Assembly (NCBI GenBank): GCA_025331445.1
Contig: JAIWNE010000101.1
Coordinates: forward strand, 57,966 to 121,965
Length of the DNA stretch: 64,000 bases
Reading direction: 5' to 3'
Source of the DNA: Blakeslea trispora
Taxonomy: Eukaryota; Mucoromycota; Mucoromycetes; Mucorales; Choanephoraceae
Below the pieces are notes generated by a model. The model was not told the origin of the DNA, made no database searches, and saw only the letters and a list, made by a program, of their open reading frames with translations. The translations under genes were made by a program, and so were the position numbers. Below are positions 35,063 through 46,984 of the stretch, piece by piece (the stretch's first letter is position 1; the number at the start of each line of letters is the position of its first letter).

Positions 35063-38000
35063 ATTAGTTTGGGGGTTTTCCGAGGCTACCACAATAAACA
35101 TACTGAAGCTCATCGGACCTAATGTTTTGTTACTGGCTTGGATAAGAGAAAAGAAAGAATAAATTCAAGAAATATGTCACACATTATAAGCACTCTTTGC
35201 AAATATACCAAAACTGTCCCTGCCAGCTTATCAAGTGTTTCGCAAATGAAAAAAGCAGAAGCTCATGGAGACAACAGTCTATAAATGTCTAAAAACGACA
35301 GAGGTCTGAGGCGATGTATGGTGAGAGTAGAGAATCCAAAGATTTATCAGTATCGCACAAAGTATGTTAGTGTCGTTCTGATCTTCAGTTTGAACAAGAT
35401 CCTGATGACTCACTATCATTAATCCGACGAGTGGTAATAAAAACAAGCCTGGGTAGAGCATGACTTTTCTTAATAGTACATTTTTCTTTTTCCATGTCAT
35501 ACCTTTATATGTTTATAACTTTTGTAACCCACAGTACTCTTAAGCAGTCAATTGGGAAGAATAGCCATGGAGTAAGTCAAAGAGACAAGGCATTCACTTT
35601 GGTCATTACCGTCTGTGATAATAACACATTCATCTTTCTGTACAGAAAGTGATGTACTGATTAGATGGAAATTATGGCCAGATGCATCAAAGGTTGGCTG
35701 CTAAAGTCCTATAACTTTCAAATCTTTGCAATTTCAATCAAGCTATAACCTTATTGCTCTTTTTCAGACTTTTGAAGTTAGCAAAGTGACTTTTTTTTTT
35801 GGATAGGCTTAAAGGATTATGAAGAAAGCTTACTGCTGGAGAGGAAACTTCGTGAGTTCTGCGATATAGTTATTTAAGATCAGAAGAGAGCAAAGAATCT
35901 AGAAGCATTTTGTGCGACGCAGACAAACTGCTACATTTTGTTTATGAAATATCTATCGGAATACTGCGCAACCCTTCAATCAAGAAAGCTTTTAAAAAGA
36001 AGCTTCTCAAGCAATGCCAAAAAAAAAGGAAATACAGTGGCCGCTCTATCTAGCTAAACCCTTGATGTTTTTAATTCAAAAGTATACTAAAGCAGCAATC
36101 GCGTTTTAGTGAACCAAAGCAATGGCCTAGTTGGTGAAACAAAAGACAGAGAACGTGATGTGCCTCTCATTTGGTATCCGACATGGTAGCCTCTTCCTTG
36201 TCCAATCGGCTACAAAAGTTTTGATATCAACGCTTTTTATGATATGAAAATATCGACAACAGACTTTGTACTTTTTCCATTTATATAATCCGGGAATAAA
36301 ATCATAGCCTGAAGACCTATAACCACATCCTCTATTTCCCCAACTAGACCCTATAATATCTGATATTTTTTCCATACTTTCATTGGTTACAAAAAGGAAA
36401 CAAATTGTCATATGTCAAACTCAATATTGGTAAAGCTGCTTTAGGCTACAATCAGCGCCTGTTGCACTTGTTATATGTCATGAAAGATGAAGCTGATGTC
36501 TAATAGGCAAGCAAAAATATGGAGCGCTGTGTTGAAGCGATGTCTTCCTTGTTACCACGCAACTAGAGGATTATGTTGCAAATAAGAGAGGACAAAACAA
36601 ACCAATATCAGGCGATATGCTGCAAAGTGGACTCTATAAGTTGAAGCCTTGAATTGTCTCATCATTTGCTTTTCCTAACCATTGAATTCTTAGGATTCAA
36701 GTATAGCTTCATGCTACAGACTAGGAATAAGATGGCCTTATTTAATGCTTTACTTCTTTATTGCAAACCCGCGTACTTCTGTTACCTTTTGTTTGCTTTA
36801 GTTATAAATGTAAAAGATCCTCGAAACAGATCTGCTGGACTAAACTCAACTAAAGGCCTTCCTCATATTCTGTTATGTTGAGATCTCAAATAGATATGTG
36901 CATAAAACTCTGCCATATAATATTTGCACTACATGGTTTGCTCATAAACCTCAATCAAAACAAACAAATCATATCCCAAAATTTAGTCTTTGATACACTC
37001 AATAACAAATTATTTTTTAAAAGGTAAAAGTATAGCTTTTTGTTGTTCTGGCAACCATACTTGGCCTTTAAATAAACTCCTCCTTTTATTATTCATAATA
37101 TAATGTTAGTAAAAGCAAATCAATCTGACTTGTTTTCTTTAGAAACCAATTAATACTTGTGCAATCCATGTTTTTCTCATCCGACTCGCATAGTGAAATT
37201 GCCGATCTTTGTACTCCAGCAGACCTTCATGTATGCGCTGTGATGTTAAGTAGTACAATTTAAAAAAAAAAGACAAAACATTCTTTTACCGAAACCACAG
37301 CTGTACTCCTTTATTATCAATTTGTCTCTAATTAAGCGGACAAGACGAAATAAGCGCGTCATATGGAATTATATATATATATATAAAAGTTATTTACAGC
37401 TGTAAGGATCATTTCGAACTATAACAGCCTTAGTTTTGATGGAGAAGAGCAAAAAAAAAAAAACTTCTGCTATACTTGTTGTACTCAATCACTTGGAAAT
37501 ATGCATTTCAAATTTTGAACTTCATATATTAAGGTTCAAGTAGGGCCTTGTAATTGATTAGGCAGTCTATTTCAAGGGACATCTCTTCGAGAACTATGCG
37601 TTCCAGTTCACGATTAGTACACTGTATCTTCAGCTGCAGGAACCAAACAGACATGTAATACTGTTCACCTTTCATCGCTTGTAGGCTCGTTTTTTTTTTG
37701 CGCCAAAAGCAACATGGACCCAACAGGTATCTTTAGACAATATACTATTTTGTTCTGTTCAATCTTGCCAAAACTTCGATTTGTGGCTAAAATCTATGGT
37801 TTTGTCTATGGCAAATAACTGCATGGGCGATAGCAGTAATACACAAATAAACAAAGTTGATTCAAGAACAAGACCAAAAATTGAATTGCCGTATATACAG
37901 ATTTGTTATTTTTCAGTCAAACAGAATCTCACCATTAAACAAATGTTGCTACATATATGATACTCATTAATTAAAAGAAATGGTGTTTCGTACGATCAAT

Positions 38001-38583
38001 GCTTGTGTATCATATACGAGAGAAGCATCTGTTCTCAATTTTCGGATCATTGCAAAATTTGTAAACAAATCCTCTTTTGGGGTCCATGGACCCGGATTCA
38101 GGCACCGATTTATATATATTTTTTTTAGATCGTTAAAGGCCCTGATTTCTTCTATCCTAACTAAACCACAATTTCTGATTAAAAAAAGGCGCTACATAAT
38201 AATGAAGTGTATAAAACTGTTTTGTATCATATATCGAACTTAGCTTGAATACATATGCCTTACTTGCATGTATATGTTTCGAGTATATGACCCAGAGTAG
38301 TACAGCAGTTATTGTGCCATAATGTTACGCAATATGATATGTCTGTTTTTGGGATTCGAAAAAAAAAATAGGTTCAAGACCGACAAATAACAATGAAATA
38401 TGTTAGCGTAACATGAAGCTACCGAGTATAGCTAGTCAACCCGAGGAAGATTTCGTAAATTGCACCCAGAACCTAACAGAAATATGTGTGTGTTTAGATA
38501 GAAAAAAAAACATATAAATACAATCTAAACCCAAGGCAAATTGCATTTCATTAACAGCATTCTAATATTCATTCCTTCTTAAA
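35063..38583. other. gene-poor 3.5 kb region
   Basis: Apart from the decayed fragments at 35.6-36.9 kb no gene is visible. There is a (TA)n run at 37370-37385 and poly-A/T tracts. The final 250 bp is the endoglucanase promoter, with a TATA-like acatataaata at about 38510-38520, some 65 bp before the ATG. Confidence 0.5.
35630..36890 (+). pseudogene. decayed coding sequence, possibly a multicopy Mucoromycota family
   Basis: Several plus-strand fragments have coding-like wording broken by stops and frame changes: ESDVLIRWKLWPDASKVG near 35650-35702, DYEESLLLERKLREFCDIV then KRAKNLEAFCATQTNCYI near 35815-35945, KAALGYNQRLLHLLYVMKDE near 36430-36500, and GFKYSFMLQTRNKMALF near 36690-36745. They resemble, as far as I can recall, a large family of uncharacterised proteins repeated in Mucorales genomes, but I cannot verify this. 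No intact frame remains. It may be an old gene or a transposon-linked copy. Confidence 0.35.
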
Positions 38584-39613
38584 ATGAAGTTTACTCTTGC
38601 TATTTCTACTATTGCTGTTGCTCTTGCTCTTACCGGCACTGTTGACGCTGCTGACTGCAATAAGCCCTATGGTCAATGTGGTGGTGAGTATTTAAGCACA
38701 AACAAAAATCTAGCACAAGTTGTCTAAACCTCTATCTATTTTAAAGGTGTCAAATATAAGGGCGATACTTGCTGTCCAAAAGGTTACTCCTGCCAACAAT
38801 GGCCCGCTGAAAACAGATACTACTCTCAATGTCGTCCTGAAGGTAAGCTATATTTGAATTTAAATGGTTCTTATTGCAGAAAAACTCATCTTTAACTATT
38901 TAACCAAAGGCGCCAACCCAAAGCCTACTACCACTTCCACAAGAAGACCTGTCCCTACTTCTGTTAGTGGTTACAAGCCTATTTCTGGTGGTTTCTCCGG
39001 TAAAGGTACAACCACTCAATACTGGGATTGTTGTAAGGCTTCTTGTGGATGGCCCGGTAAGGGTTCCATAACTGGTCCTGTCGATACTTGTGACAAAGAT
39101 GGTGTTACCTTGGTTGATGAGACTACTACCAGCATCTGTGATGGTGGTGAAGGCTACATGTGTAACAGCAACCAACCTTGGGCTGTCAATGATTCTCTTG
39201 CTTACGGTTTTGCTGCTGTTAACATTGCTGGTTCCAGCTCAAAGTCTTGGTGTTGTACCTGTATGGAGCTCACTTTCACCAACACTGCTATTGCTGGCAA
39301 GAAGATGGTTGTTCAAGTCACTAACTCTGGTGACCCCATTAGTGCCAACCACTTTGATTTGCAAGTGCCTGGTAGTGGTGTTGGTGTCAACAATGGTTGT
39401 TCTGCTCAATGGAATGCTCCTAAAAATGGTTGGGGTCAAAGATATGGTGGCATCAAGACTCTGTCTGATTGTAACTCTCTCCCTGCTGGTCTTCGACCTG
39501 GTTGTAAGTTCAGATTTAACTGGTTCGAAAATGCTCCCAACCCAACCATGACTTTCAAGGAAGTCACTTGTCCTCCTGAATTGCTCCTTCGCACTGGTTG
39601 CTCCAGAGTCTAA
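38584..39613 (+). CDS. secreted GH45 endoglucanase with N-terminal CBM1
   Basis: The enzyme hydrolyses beta-1,4-glucan (cellulose) with inversion, outside the cell. Exons are 38584-38683, 38747-38842 and 38910-39613, 299 residues. The signal peptide is MKFTLAISTIAVALALTG with likely cleavage after VDA. The CBM1 spans about 24-65 (CNKPYGQCGG, CCPKGYSCQQ, YYSQC) and intron 1 interrupts it. A Thr/Ser/Pro linker follows, then the GH45 domain with nucleophile-side motif TTQYWDCCKASCGW (Asp105) and HFDLQVPGSGVG (Asp215), plus the many conserved Cys. The CBM1-linker-GH45 order matches the Rhizopus RCE and Mucor MCE endoglucanases. Codon choice is strongly biased towards T/C-ending codons, suggesting high expression. 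Confidence 0.97.
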
Positions 39614-39799
39614 ATTCATCTACATTCAATATAGAATAACAACAATATTCCATTTCTTTACATAACAAGCATACGCATACAAAATAAACATATCCTCTTT
39701 ATTTAAGTATTATATCTTTATGAGGATTTTATGAAAGCATCACTAGCAAACGGAGATAAAATATGTTAACATGGCTTCTTAAAAAAAGAATAAAGACAC

Positions 39800-40018
39800 T
39801 TACTTTTCCTCGGTTTGGTCAACTCTGATAAAAGGACTTTCTGCTTTGTTTGTTCTTAGGAAATTCTTTTCTATCCTGTGTTCGTCCAAACCAGTGCGAG
39901 AAATTAAGTCGTCTGGGTTAGCTGACATTTTCTTTCGAGGACCTTGTTGAGGAGCAGGCATAGCCCAAGCAACAGTAACTAACACAGCAAGTGCGATGAT
40001 GATTGAAATAGGGCGCAT
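39800..40018 (-). CDS. small secreted protein, 72 aa
   Basis: I do not recognise a family. The ATG at 40018 starts a classical signal peptide (MRPISIIIALAVLVTVAWA, likely cut after AWA), followed by a basic, polar mature part (PRKKMSANPDDLISRTGLDE, then EKNFLRTNKAE) without Cys. The frame stops at 39800-39802. The last codon overlaps a GTAAGT donor-like sequence, and an acceptor (gtttgctag, about 39742-39750) would give the alternative ending NDAFIKSS, so the C-terminus is uncertain. It lies 186 bp from, and convergent with, the endoglucanase gene. Secretion is well supported; the role is unknown. Confidence 0.6.
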   Translation of the reverse strand: MRPISIIIALAVLVTVAWAMPAPQQGPRKKMSANPDDLISRTGLDEHRIEKNFLRTNKAESPFIRVDQTEEK

Positions 40019-41594
40019 GTTGTTTTAAAAATAATAAGTAAAAGAGAAATTAGTCAAGAAGAAAGAAAAAGAAAATTATCAAACTCTGTCGTATGAAGTA
40101 ATGAGCATTGACCAAAAAGCGTTAAACCCCCGTCAGACTGTGCCATTACAATTTCTGGCTGCATAATTGGTGCTGTCTATGAAAGAGTGTTTTTGTTTAA
40201 TTTTCAAGTAAAGACTGTTAGTCGTTTCTATACTATTACAGAAGAAGACACATATGATTTTGCAAAACAAAGCGCTCAGATGGTGGGAACAGAAGAGTAA
40301 GGCAAGGCCAGGTATCGTCTTTGCTTGAGTCATCAACAGATAGGGTATAAAGGGTAATAGTTTGAATTTGACTTGGCATTTGAAAAAAAGACTTTCTGTT
40401 TAAACACCTGGAGACATCAAGATGATACATGCTCTAATGTACAAACTCCTTCCTCGTAGCAGTCTTGTGAAGAATGATGGTGCTCATAATTTAGTTGAAA
40501 TTGCTGGCATAAGCTAAGCTTTTCTTCTAGCTTGCATGAAGTGACAAAGTCTCACGCTTAATAATAAATAGACTAATACATCAAGCGATTTAAAGCATAT
40601 TCTTACTCTTGTGTTTCCCCCGAGGAAAGACACAAAATGAAACTCAATCTCATGTATAATAAAAATTGCCTCTGAGGAATGGTGTTTGATTTTTGGCATG
40701 AGAAACCCAAGTTAGTATATTAGACAAGGCATGCACCATAGATATAAATATATGTATATACAAACGTAAACTGATTGCTTTTTGCACAGACTCGAATACA
40801 TTCTGACAAGAGAAGAAAAGCTCCAAGGCATAAGTTCCTCCCCTCCCCTCTTTTTTCTTTCTTTCCACAGCAAGTAAGCAATTTTGATTGGATGGATTCT
40901 CTGAGTACACGATATACTTAAGAAGAACATTGTAGTGTAGATCATGTTGCACGTAAACTCTATCACCCAATCGATTATCTTGAATTAGTCGATTTAGGTC
41001 TATGATTACTTACTGACATGTTTATGACAAGTATATGTTATTATATAGTATATAATATTGTAAAAGTCATATGTTTGTACAAAGATGAGAAGCACTAGTT
41101 TGTGTCATCATGAGTTTGCCAGATTTGATTGCAGAAGAAACAAAGCGCAATGGTTATGTATTAACAGAATTAATTTGTATTTTGTAAAAGCTTACAAAGG
41201 TAAATAAGAAAAGCACTTAGGCATTGATAGAAAAGACCACAATATGTATCGAAATTAAAGAGACCAAAGACAAAGTATTTTGCAATTTGGAAAAGGCAAC
41301 TAGCTGCTCTTTTTGCTTTCCTAGTTTTTATCATGTATAGTCATTCGATAGACACAAGACAAAAGCAACCTTGCACTTTGTCTTTTTCTGTATTCAGTTT
41401 GAAATATTAAGAAAGCAGTAGAACAATAGTGTATGCATCGGCATTAATGGTATGACAATTCGCAGTAAAGCGGTGAAACAGACTCTTTTTTTTTTCACAT
41501 GGTGCATCACATTTTATCAAATATAAAAGGGAGATTCGCAACTAATCAATCTGCCTTTGTCTTTTTTTTTTCTTTCAATACTATAGTACGCAAC
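40019..41594. other. intergenic, about 1.6 kb, no gene seen
   Basis: This AT-rich divergent spacer lies between the small secreted protein and the Lnt-like gene. Minus-strand frames at 40650-40970 overlap each other and lack splice context. A C/T block lies at 40838-40865. Confidence 0.5.
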
Positions 41595-43536
41595 ATGAAT
41601 GAAAAAATAAAGTCTGCCGTACTTCAACATTGGCTTGTTGCACCTTTGCTCACAATCACGTATGGCACAAATCACCTAATCTTACTATTGAAATCTTAAT
41701 ACTTTATTTAAACAGAACATTTGGATTCGGATACCAATCAGTTCCTGTATTCCTCTGCCCATTCATTCCAGCACTCTTGTATTATGCCAGACATCCATCT
41801 TATATTAATATCGCCATTGCCTACCTTGTTACCAGTATTGGATTCTCTCTTGGTTTCCTTGGTACTTTCAAAAATGCACCCGAATCCGGATTTTTCCCTG
41901 GTGCTTGGTTAGTAATGCGTAAGTATCTTCTCCATACATCATTTGGAAATGTGTCACTTATTTGGCGTTGTTAAAATTTGCATTAATGTATTTCTGTATT
42001 TGGTAACTCACATATTCTCATACTACTGTCATAGTTTGCTCATTTCTCTTCAACCTTGTTACGCCCATTACTTTGCTATCAGAAAGATATTTGTTAAAGC
42101 AACCTCATCCAAGATTTGTTCGTGTCTTGTTCTTCCCAATGTTATGGACTGGTCTGTTTCAGCTTCTCTACCGGTTTGGAAGACTAGGTGATTATTTTTC
42201 TTTGACATCCAATGCTACTGTTTGGTCCGATTTCGGTCAAATTGCCTCTCTTGGTGGCAGACCATTGATCGATTTTATCGTAGCCCTTTTCGGCACATGC
42301 TTGCTGGAAGTATTGCCTGCCAACAAGTCGGTTGATGAATATCGTGAGACAGAAGACATTGCTGAGTTCCAAGGTGAAATCGAGGAAATGCCTGACCGCG
42401 TAGCCCATCCATGGAAAGCATTCTGGCTTCATCCAATGACATTGTGCCTAGTCTTGCTGGCCGCATTGTTGTCATTTGGAGGTATCGCTACCAATATTCA
42501 AGCCAAATCGTTCTACCAAGCTGATTATCCCAACTATGTCCCCAAAAAGCAGCAGGTTGGCTGCGTTATTGGCTCTCATGACTTGAAGCACCGATATCAT
42601 CATGATGAATGGTTTGACATGACTGAGTCTCTGGCTGAGGTAAGTCAGAGAGATAGATAAAGACGTTGCAAGAGAATGGTATCTTATGTTTTGTGTATTT
42701 GTATGATAGTCTGGTTCCAAGCTAGTGTTATGGTCAGAGTTAACAGCTCATGTATACAACAGAACTGAAGAAGATGCTTTGATTAGAAAGGCCAAGAAGG
42801 TCGCTATTAAGCGCCAGATCTATTTGGGTATTACCTACAGCGTCGGAGACCCTACTACTGTCAACAAGCTTGTCTTTGTCACAAAGAATGGGGACATTGG
42901 CATTGATTATAACAAGGCTCATCCAGTGCCCGGCGCAGTGAGTTCTAGATCTAGCTTTAGCCAACAACAATCCATTTCTCATGCTTCTCTCTCATCCATT
43001 TTAGGAGCCACAAGCTGGAGGACCTAACAAACTTCAGTATGTAGATACAGAAGAATTTGGTCGAGTGGGTGGCGCTATTTGCTTTGATTATAGCTTCACT
43101 TCTTTGATTGGACAAGCAAGCAAATATAACGTTGATCTCATGTTGCAGCCCAGTTGGGATTGGGGTAAGTTAATATATAGCAAGAGTTGCCATTCAATTC
43201 GTTTAACATTTTCTTTTTGTCTGTAAAGGACCAATTGGTACTTATCATGAACAGGGCAATATGCTACGAAATGTTGAGAATGGATTTACTCGACTTCGCT
43301 GTGCATCTCAGAGTATTTCAGGTGTTACTGAGGCAACCCTCAACAGCCCTTTCAACCAACGTGTAGCTAGTCTAAACAATGACAAGCTTACATTCTATCT
43401 ACCACTCAGAAAACGGGTCAGAACACTCTACAGTCTCATTGGTAACTTAGTTGGCTATCTTTGTCTAGCTGGTGGTCTTTCATTCTTATTGGCTACCTTT
43501 ATCAAAAGAAGAAAAGAACGTCAGGTCTCTATTTAA
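41595..43536 (+). CDS. membrane-anchored carbon-nitrogen hydrolase, apolipoprotein N-acyltransferase (Lnt)-like
   Basis: Exons are 41595-41659, 41716-41918, 42035-42639, 42710-42937, 43005-43164 and 43229-43536, 522 residues. About six hydrophobic helices fill the N-terminal half (SVPVFLCPFIPALLYYA, IAYLVTSIGFSLGFLGTF, LFFPMLWTGLFQLLY, PLIDFIVALFGTCLLEVLP, LCLVLLAALLSFGGIA), then a nitrilase domain, then a C-terminal helix (GNLVGYLCLAGGLSFLLAT) and basic tail. The catalytic triad is visible: Glu301 in LWSELT, Lys360 in YNKAHPVPGA, Cys393 in GAICFDYSF; spacing resembles E. coli Lnt (267/335/387). Bacterial Lnt N-acylates lipoproteins; fungi lack that lipoprotein pathway, so the substrate here is unknown. 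It could act as an amidase or acyltransferase in a secretory-pathway membrane. Confidence 0.85.
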
Positions 43537-43852
43537 AGAGATTTGACATAGCAACCAAATAAAAGCTGTGTTTTTTTTCAACGAATCAAATAAACTTATT
43601 TACTTTAATTTAAAAGAAGAAAAAGCCAAACCTTGACAAAAGTTTCTACGTCATCATTTAAGTTACCAGTAATTTGATTTGCCGCCAGCAAACCAAAAAG
43701 CAGAAACTAACTGTCGAGGGTAGCCATTTGGTCAAGCAAAAAAAAAAAAAAAAAAGAGTCCTTTATAAGAACCGTAAGCCCCGCATTTTTTACTAATTTT
43801 TCTTCCACTCATTATCTCCCCACTCTCTAGATAACTTCAAAAAATCCAGAAA
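43537..43852. other. Rieske gene promoter region
   Basis: These 316 bp contain a run of about 19 A residues at 43737-43756 roughly 100 bp upstream of the Rieske ATG and a CT-rich leader. No gene is visible. Confidence 0.6.
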
Positions 43853-44854
43853 ATGGCTTCATTATCACGCACCTTTGCGTCTGCCATCTCTAACCGCAGT
43901 TACACCAATGTTCCTGCCAGTGCCAACGCTTTGAAGAGAATTTTTCACTACTCCAGCACCTCTGAAGACGAACATCACGACACTGTTAACAGCAAATCTT
44001 TGTTCAATGCCACTACCAAGCAAAGATCTGCTGGTGGTTTGGTTCAAAAGACTAGCATCAATGGTAGGTTGAGCAAATTCGAAGATTTATGATAGCACCA
44101 TTGACTCACCTATTGACTTATTTCTGAATTATACATTGAATTTCAACAGTTAGTCCTATCAACCAATTCCAACTTCGCCGTAATCACACTACCTCTGTTC
44201 CTGATTTCTCCAAATACAAGAAGGAAAAGAGCAGCGGTGAAGCCAGCCGTAATTTTGCTTACATGATGGTTGGTACCACTGGTTTGATCACTGCTGCTGG
44301 TGCTCAAGCTACTGTTAGTGATTTCTTGGCCAACATGTCTGCCTCTGCTGATGTTTTGGCTTTGGCCAAGGCTGAAGTTGAATTGGCTTCTATTCCTGAA
44401 GGCAAGAACGTTACTATCAAGTGGAGAGGAAAGCCTGTTTTCATTCGTCACCGTACTCAATCCGAAATTGAAGAAGCTAACCAAGTCAATATTACTGAAT
44501 TGCGCGATCCTCAACAAGATGCCGAAAGAGTAAAGGACCCTAGCTGGTTGGTCATGCTTGGTGTCTGTACTCACTTGTAAGTTTAGTTTATCAGGAAGGA
44601 TAAGAGCATCATGCTTATTGCTTCATATTAGGGGTTGTGTTCCAATTGGTGAAGCTGGTGATTACGGTGGATGGTACTGTCCCTGTCACGGTTCTCATTA
44701 CGATATCTCTGGTCGTATCCGTAAGGGTCCCGCCCCTCTCAACCTCGAAGTTCCAGGTACGAACTATTTTTTTTAGAAGATGTTGATATTTTACTGATCT
44801 TCTTTATTTGTTGTAGAATACAACTTCGCTGATGACAAGCTTATCATTGGTTAG
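43853..44854 (+). CDS. RIP1: Rieske iron-sulfur subunit of the cytochrome bc1 complex
   Basis: The subunit transfers electrons from ubiquinol to cytochrome c1 in complex III of the inner mitochondrial membrane. Exons are 43853-44063, 44150-44576, 44632-44756 and 44817-44854, 266 residues, typical of the family. The presequence ([17 protein letters not shown]) is Ser/Arg-rich. A matrix segment and one membrane helix follow ([20 protein letters not shown]), then the hinge and Rieske domain. Cluster ligands are visible: Cys210 and His212 in CTHLGC, Cys229 and His232 in CPCHGSHYD, with the disulfide pair Cys215/Cys231. Intron 2 falls inside the CTHLGC motif. The C-terminus [12 protein letters not shown] is complete. 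Codons are biased as in highly expressed genes. Confidence 0.98.
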
Positions 44855-46984
44855 ATTGAAAGTACACATACGCATATTGATAATAAACGAGGATAGTATC
44901 ACATCTATTGTTTGGCACAATCAAAAGGGAAAAAAGAAGAAAGGCAAAAGGCTGCCTTACAGCAAACAGGAAGATGACATTCACTATACTTCTGGTTTTC
45001 TCATCCGTTGATTGTTGGCATAGTGCACATTGTTGATATTTGGATGCACACTACGCATCTTCTTTATCTTTCTATATTGGTTCGTGAGGAGGAAAGACAT
45101 GTAGCTGTTAGATATTGTTGGATGATGGAAATACTATTTTATATCACTAAAAGCTCAGGAGAAGAGCTTTTTACCGAAAAAAAAACAGTGTGTATTTTTA
45201 TTCAATTCAGTCAAAAAGAGGCAATTGAGAGGGAGCATAAAGGACACTATAAAACTGCTTGTTATCTTTGACGAATATCTCTTTAAAAGAAGCTCGATGA
45301 CAGTCTGCTAATATGTCTTTCTAGAGAACTGACTCAATTGTTCTCGATACTGCCTCTGTAAACTACTTGTTTCAAGTTGCCTAAATGGCATACATCCCTC
45401 TCAATTTGTCAGGTACAAGCACAACATGCTCACTACTTTGTAAAGCTAGTCAACAAGTCGATGATGAGAACACAAGCAATGTTTCAAGTAGAGAGCGAGT
45501 AGACAACATTATCTATTTTTCAACTTTCACTACTTACTATCATCACTAGAAGAGCGGAGTAAACTTTACATTCCATTTGATAATTTGACCAAGGACACTG
45601 TTTTCGGAAACTATCTATTTATGAAAAGAACAAAGAAAACCGAATTGAGAACAGAATGAAGGAAGATTCAGTTGCATTTTTCTCTGCTTGAGACAAGGGC
45701 AAACATGAATAACTACAATCATTATTCAAGTACCTTGTTAGTGCATCCAATGCTCATTGCTCGTTCATGGTTATTCAAAGTAGTTTTGTGTAAAGCACAT
45801 TTCATTTTTGCCCTATAATTAATTGCTTTCATTTGACTTAGAATCAGCCTTTACTGGAATTTTGCCTTGTTTAATACTTATTCAAATAGTTTGATTTCCA
45901 AAAGACCAATGAATAGTTTTAGAATAAAGTGCAATGAAGTCCACAATAGCTAGACTTGCGAAAGAAGAATAGATGATCTCAGCAAAGAGAGTTGGCATCA
46001 TCTTTGGCTATGCAAATTGAGAATGGGATTTTTTAATCTTTGTAATGCAAAGAATCGAAAGATCTGCAGATCTTTTGATAAATTTAGGCTTGATATAAAG
46101 TCATTTTGTTGAAGAGCTGGATGTTTGAGCAGTAAGTCAACCATCATCCACGTTAGTTTAGAAGCAACTGCTTAGTATGCTGAGCTGTGAGCTATATCCT
46201 TACTTGTTGCAAAGGTTAATATCAAGGAGTTTGGAAATGTAAAGAGGAGGAAAATGGTGAATTAAAATGAATGCGGAACATCGAAACTAGAAGCTATCAG
46301 TCATTCGCAACACAATAGCAATGAAACTGATGTCCTGAATAATGCTCCTACATATGATTGTCAGTCATCGCTCCATTGGTCATTAGATAGATTTTCTTGT
46401 TTTACTGTCTTTAATTATCTCCTTAGCTGAACCCTGATAAAAAAAAACTTTAGTCAGTTCTTGAGAAGAAAGAGAACAAAATCCCTTAAACACCAAGAAT
46501 TTCCAAGCTCTATAGATCTGTCATGTAAAACAGCATCTCTAGATTTTGACTAGGTTTCATGCCTAGAAGTTTGAAAACTACTCTACCCTCCCTGCCACCT
46601 TGATGAGATAAATTCATGGTGATTTCTTATAGATTTAAGCAAATGAATTTCGTGAATATGACCAACTGGGTTTTAATAATCTGGCCAATTGAGTTCAAAT
46701 TTCGACCAATATCTCAGTGAGGCAGGAAACATTGTAAATTAAAGGCATCCTAAAAAGGTAACCTTTCTCCCCCTTTATTTCTGTTTTTCTCTTTCTTTCT
46801 CTTTCTTTCTCTCTCTCTCTCTCTCTTTCTTTTTCTTTTTCTTTTTCTTTTTCTTTTTCTTTTTCTTTTTTTATTTGTTTATTGCCTTTTCGTTATTGTT
46901 CTGTATGAATAACAACACACTTCCATCCCTTTCCTTATAAAGATTTTCAATATAGAGAAAAAGACATTTGCTAGAAATACAATA
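44855..46984. other. intergenic, about 2.1 kb, no gene seen
   Basis: No frame here has splice or composition support. The last 240 bp hold a long CT/TTTTC microsatellite (annotated separately) followed by a TATA-like cttataaag at about 46935, some 50 bp before the Ytp1-like ATG. Confidence 0.5.
46785..46871 (+). repeat. compound pyrimidine microsatellite
   Basis: A tract of (TTTC)n, (CT)n and (TTTTC)n units lies 115-200 bp upstream of the Ytp1-like start codon. Such tracts are common in promoters of this window. Confidence 0.9.

Noticed and set aside
46785..46871. CRISPR-like repeat array
   Set aside because: It is a simple pyrimidine microsatellite in a eukaryotic promoter, without spacers.
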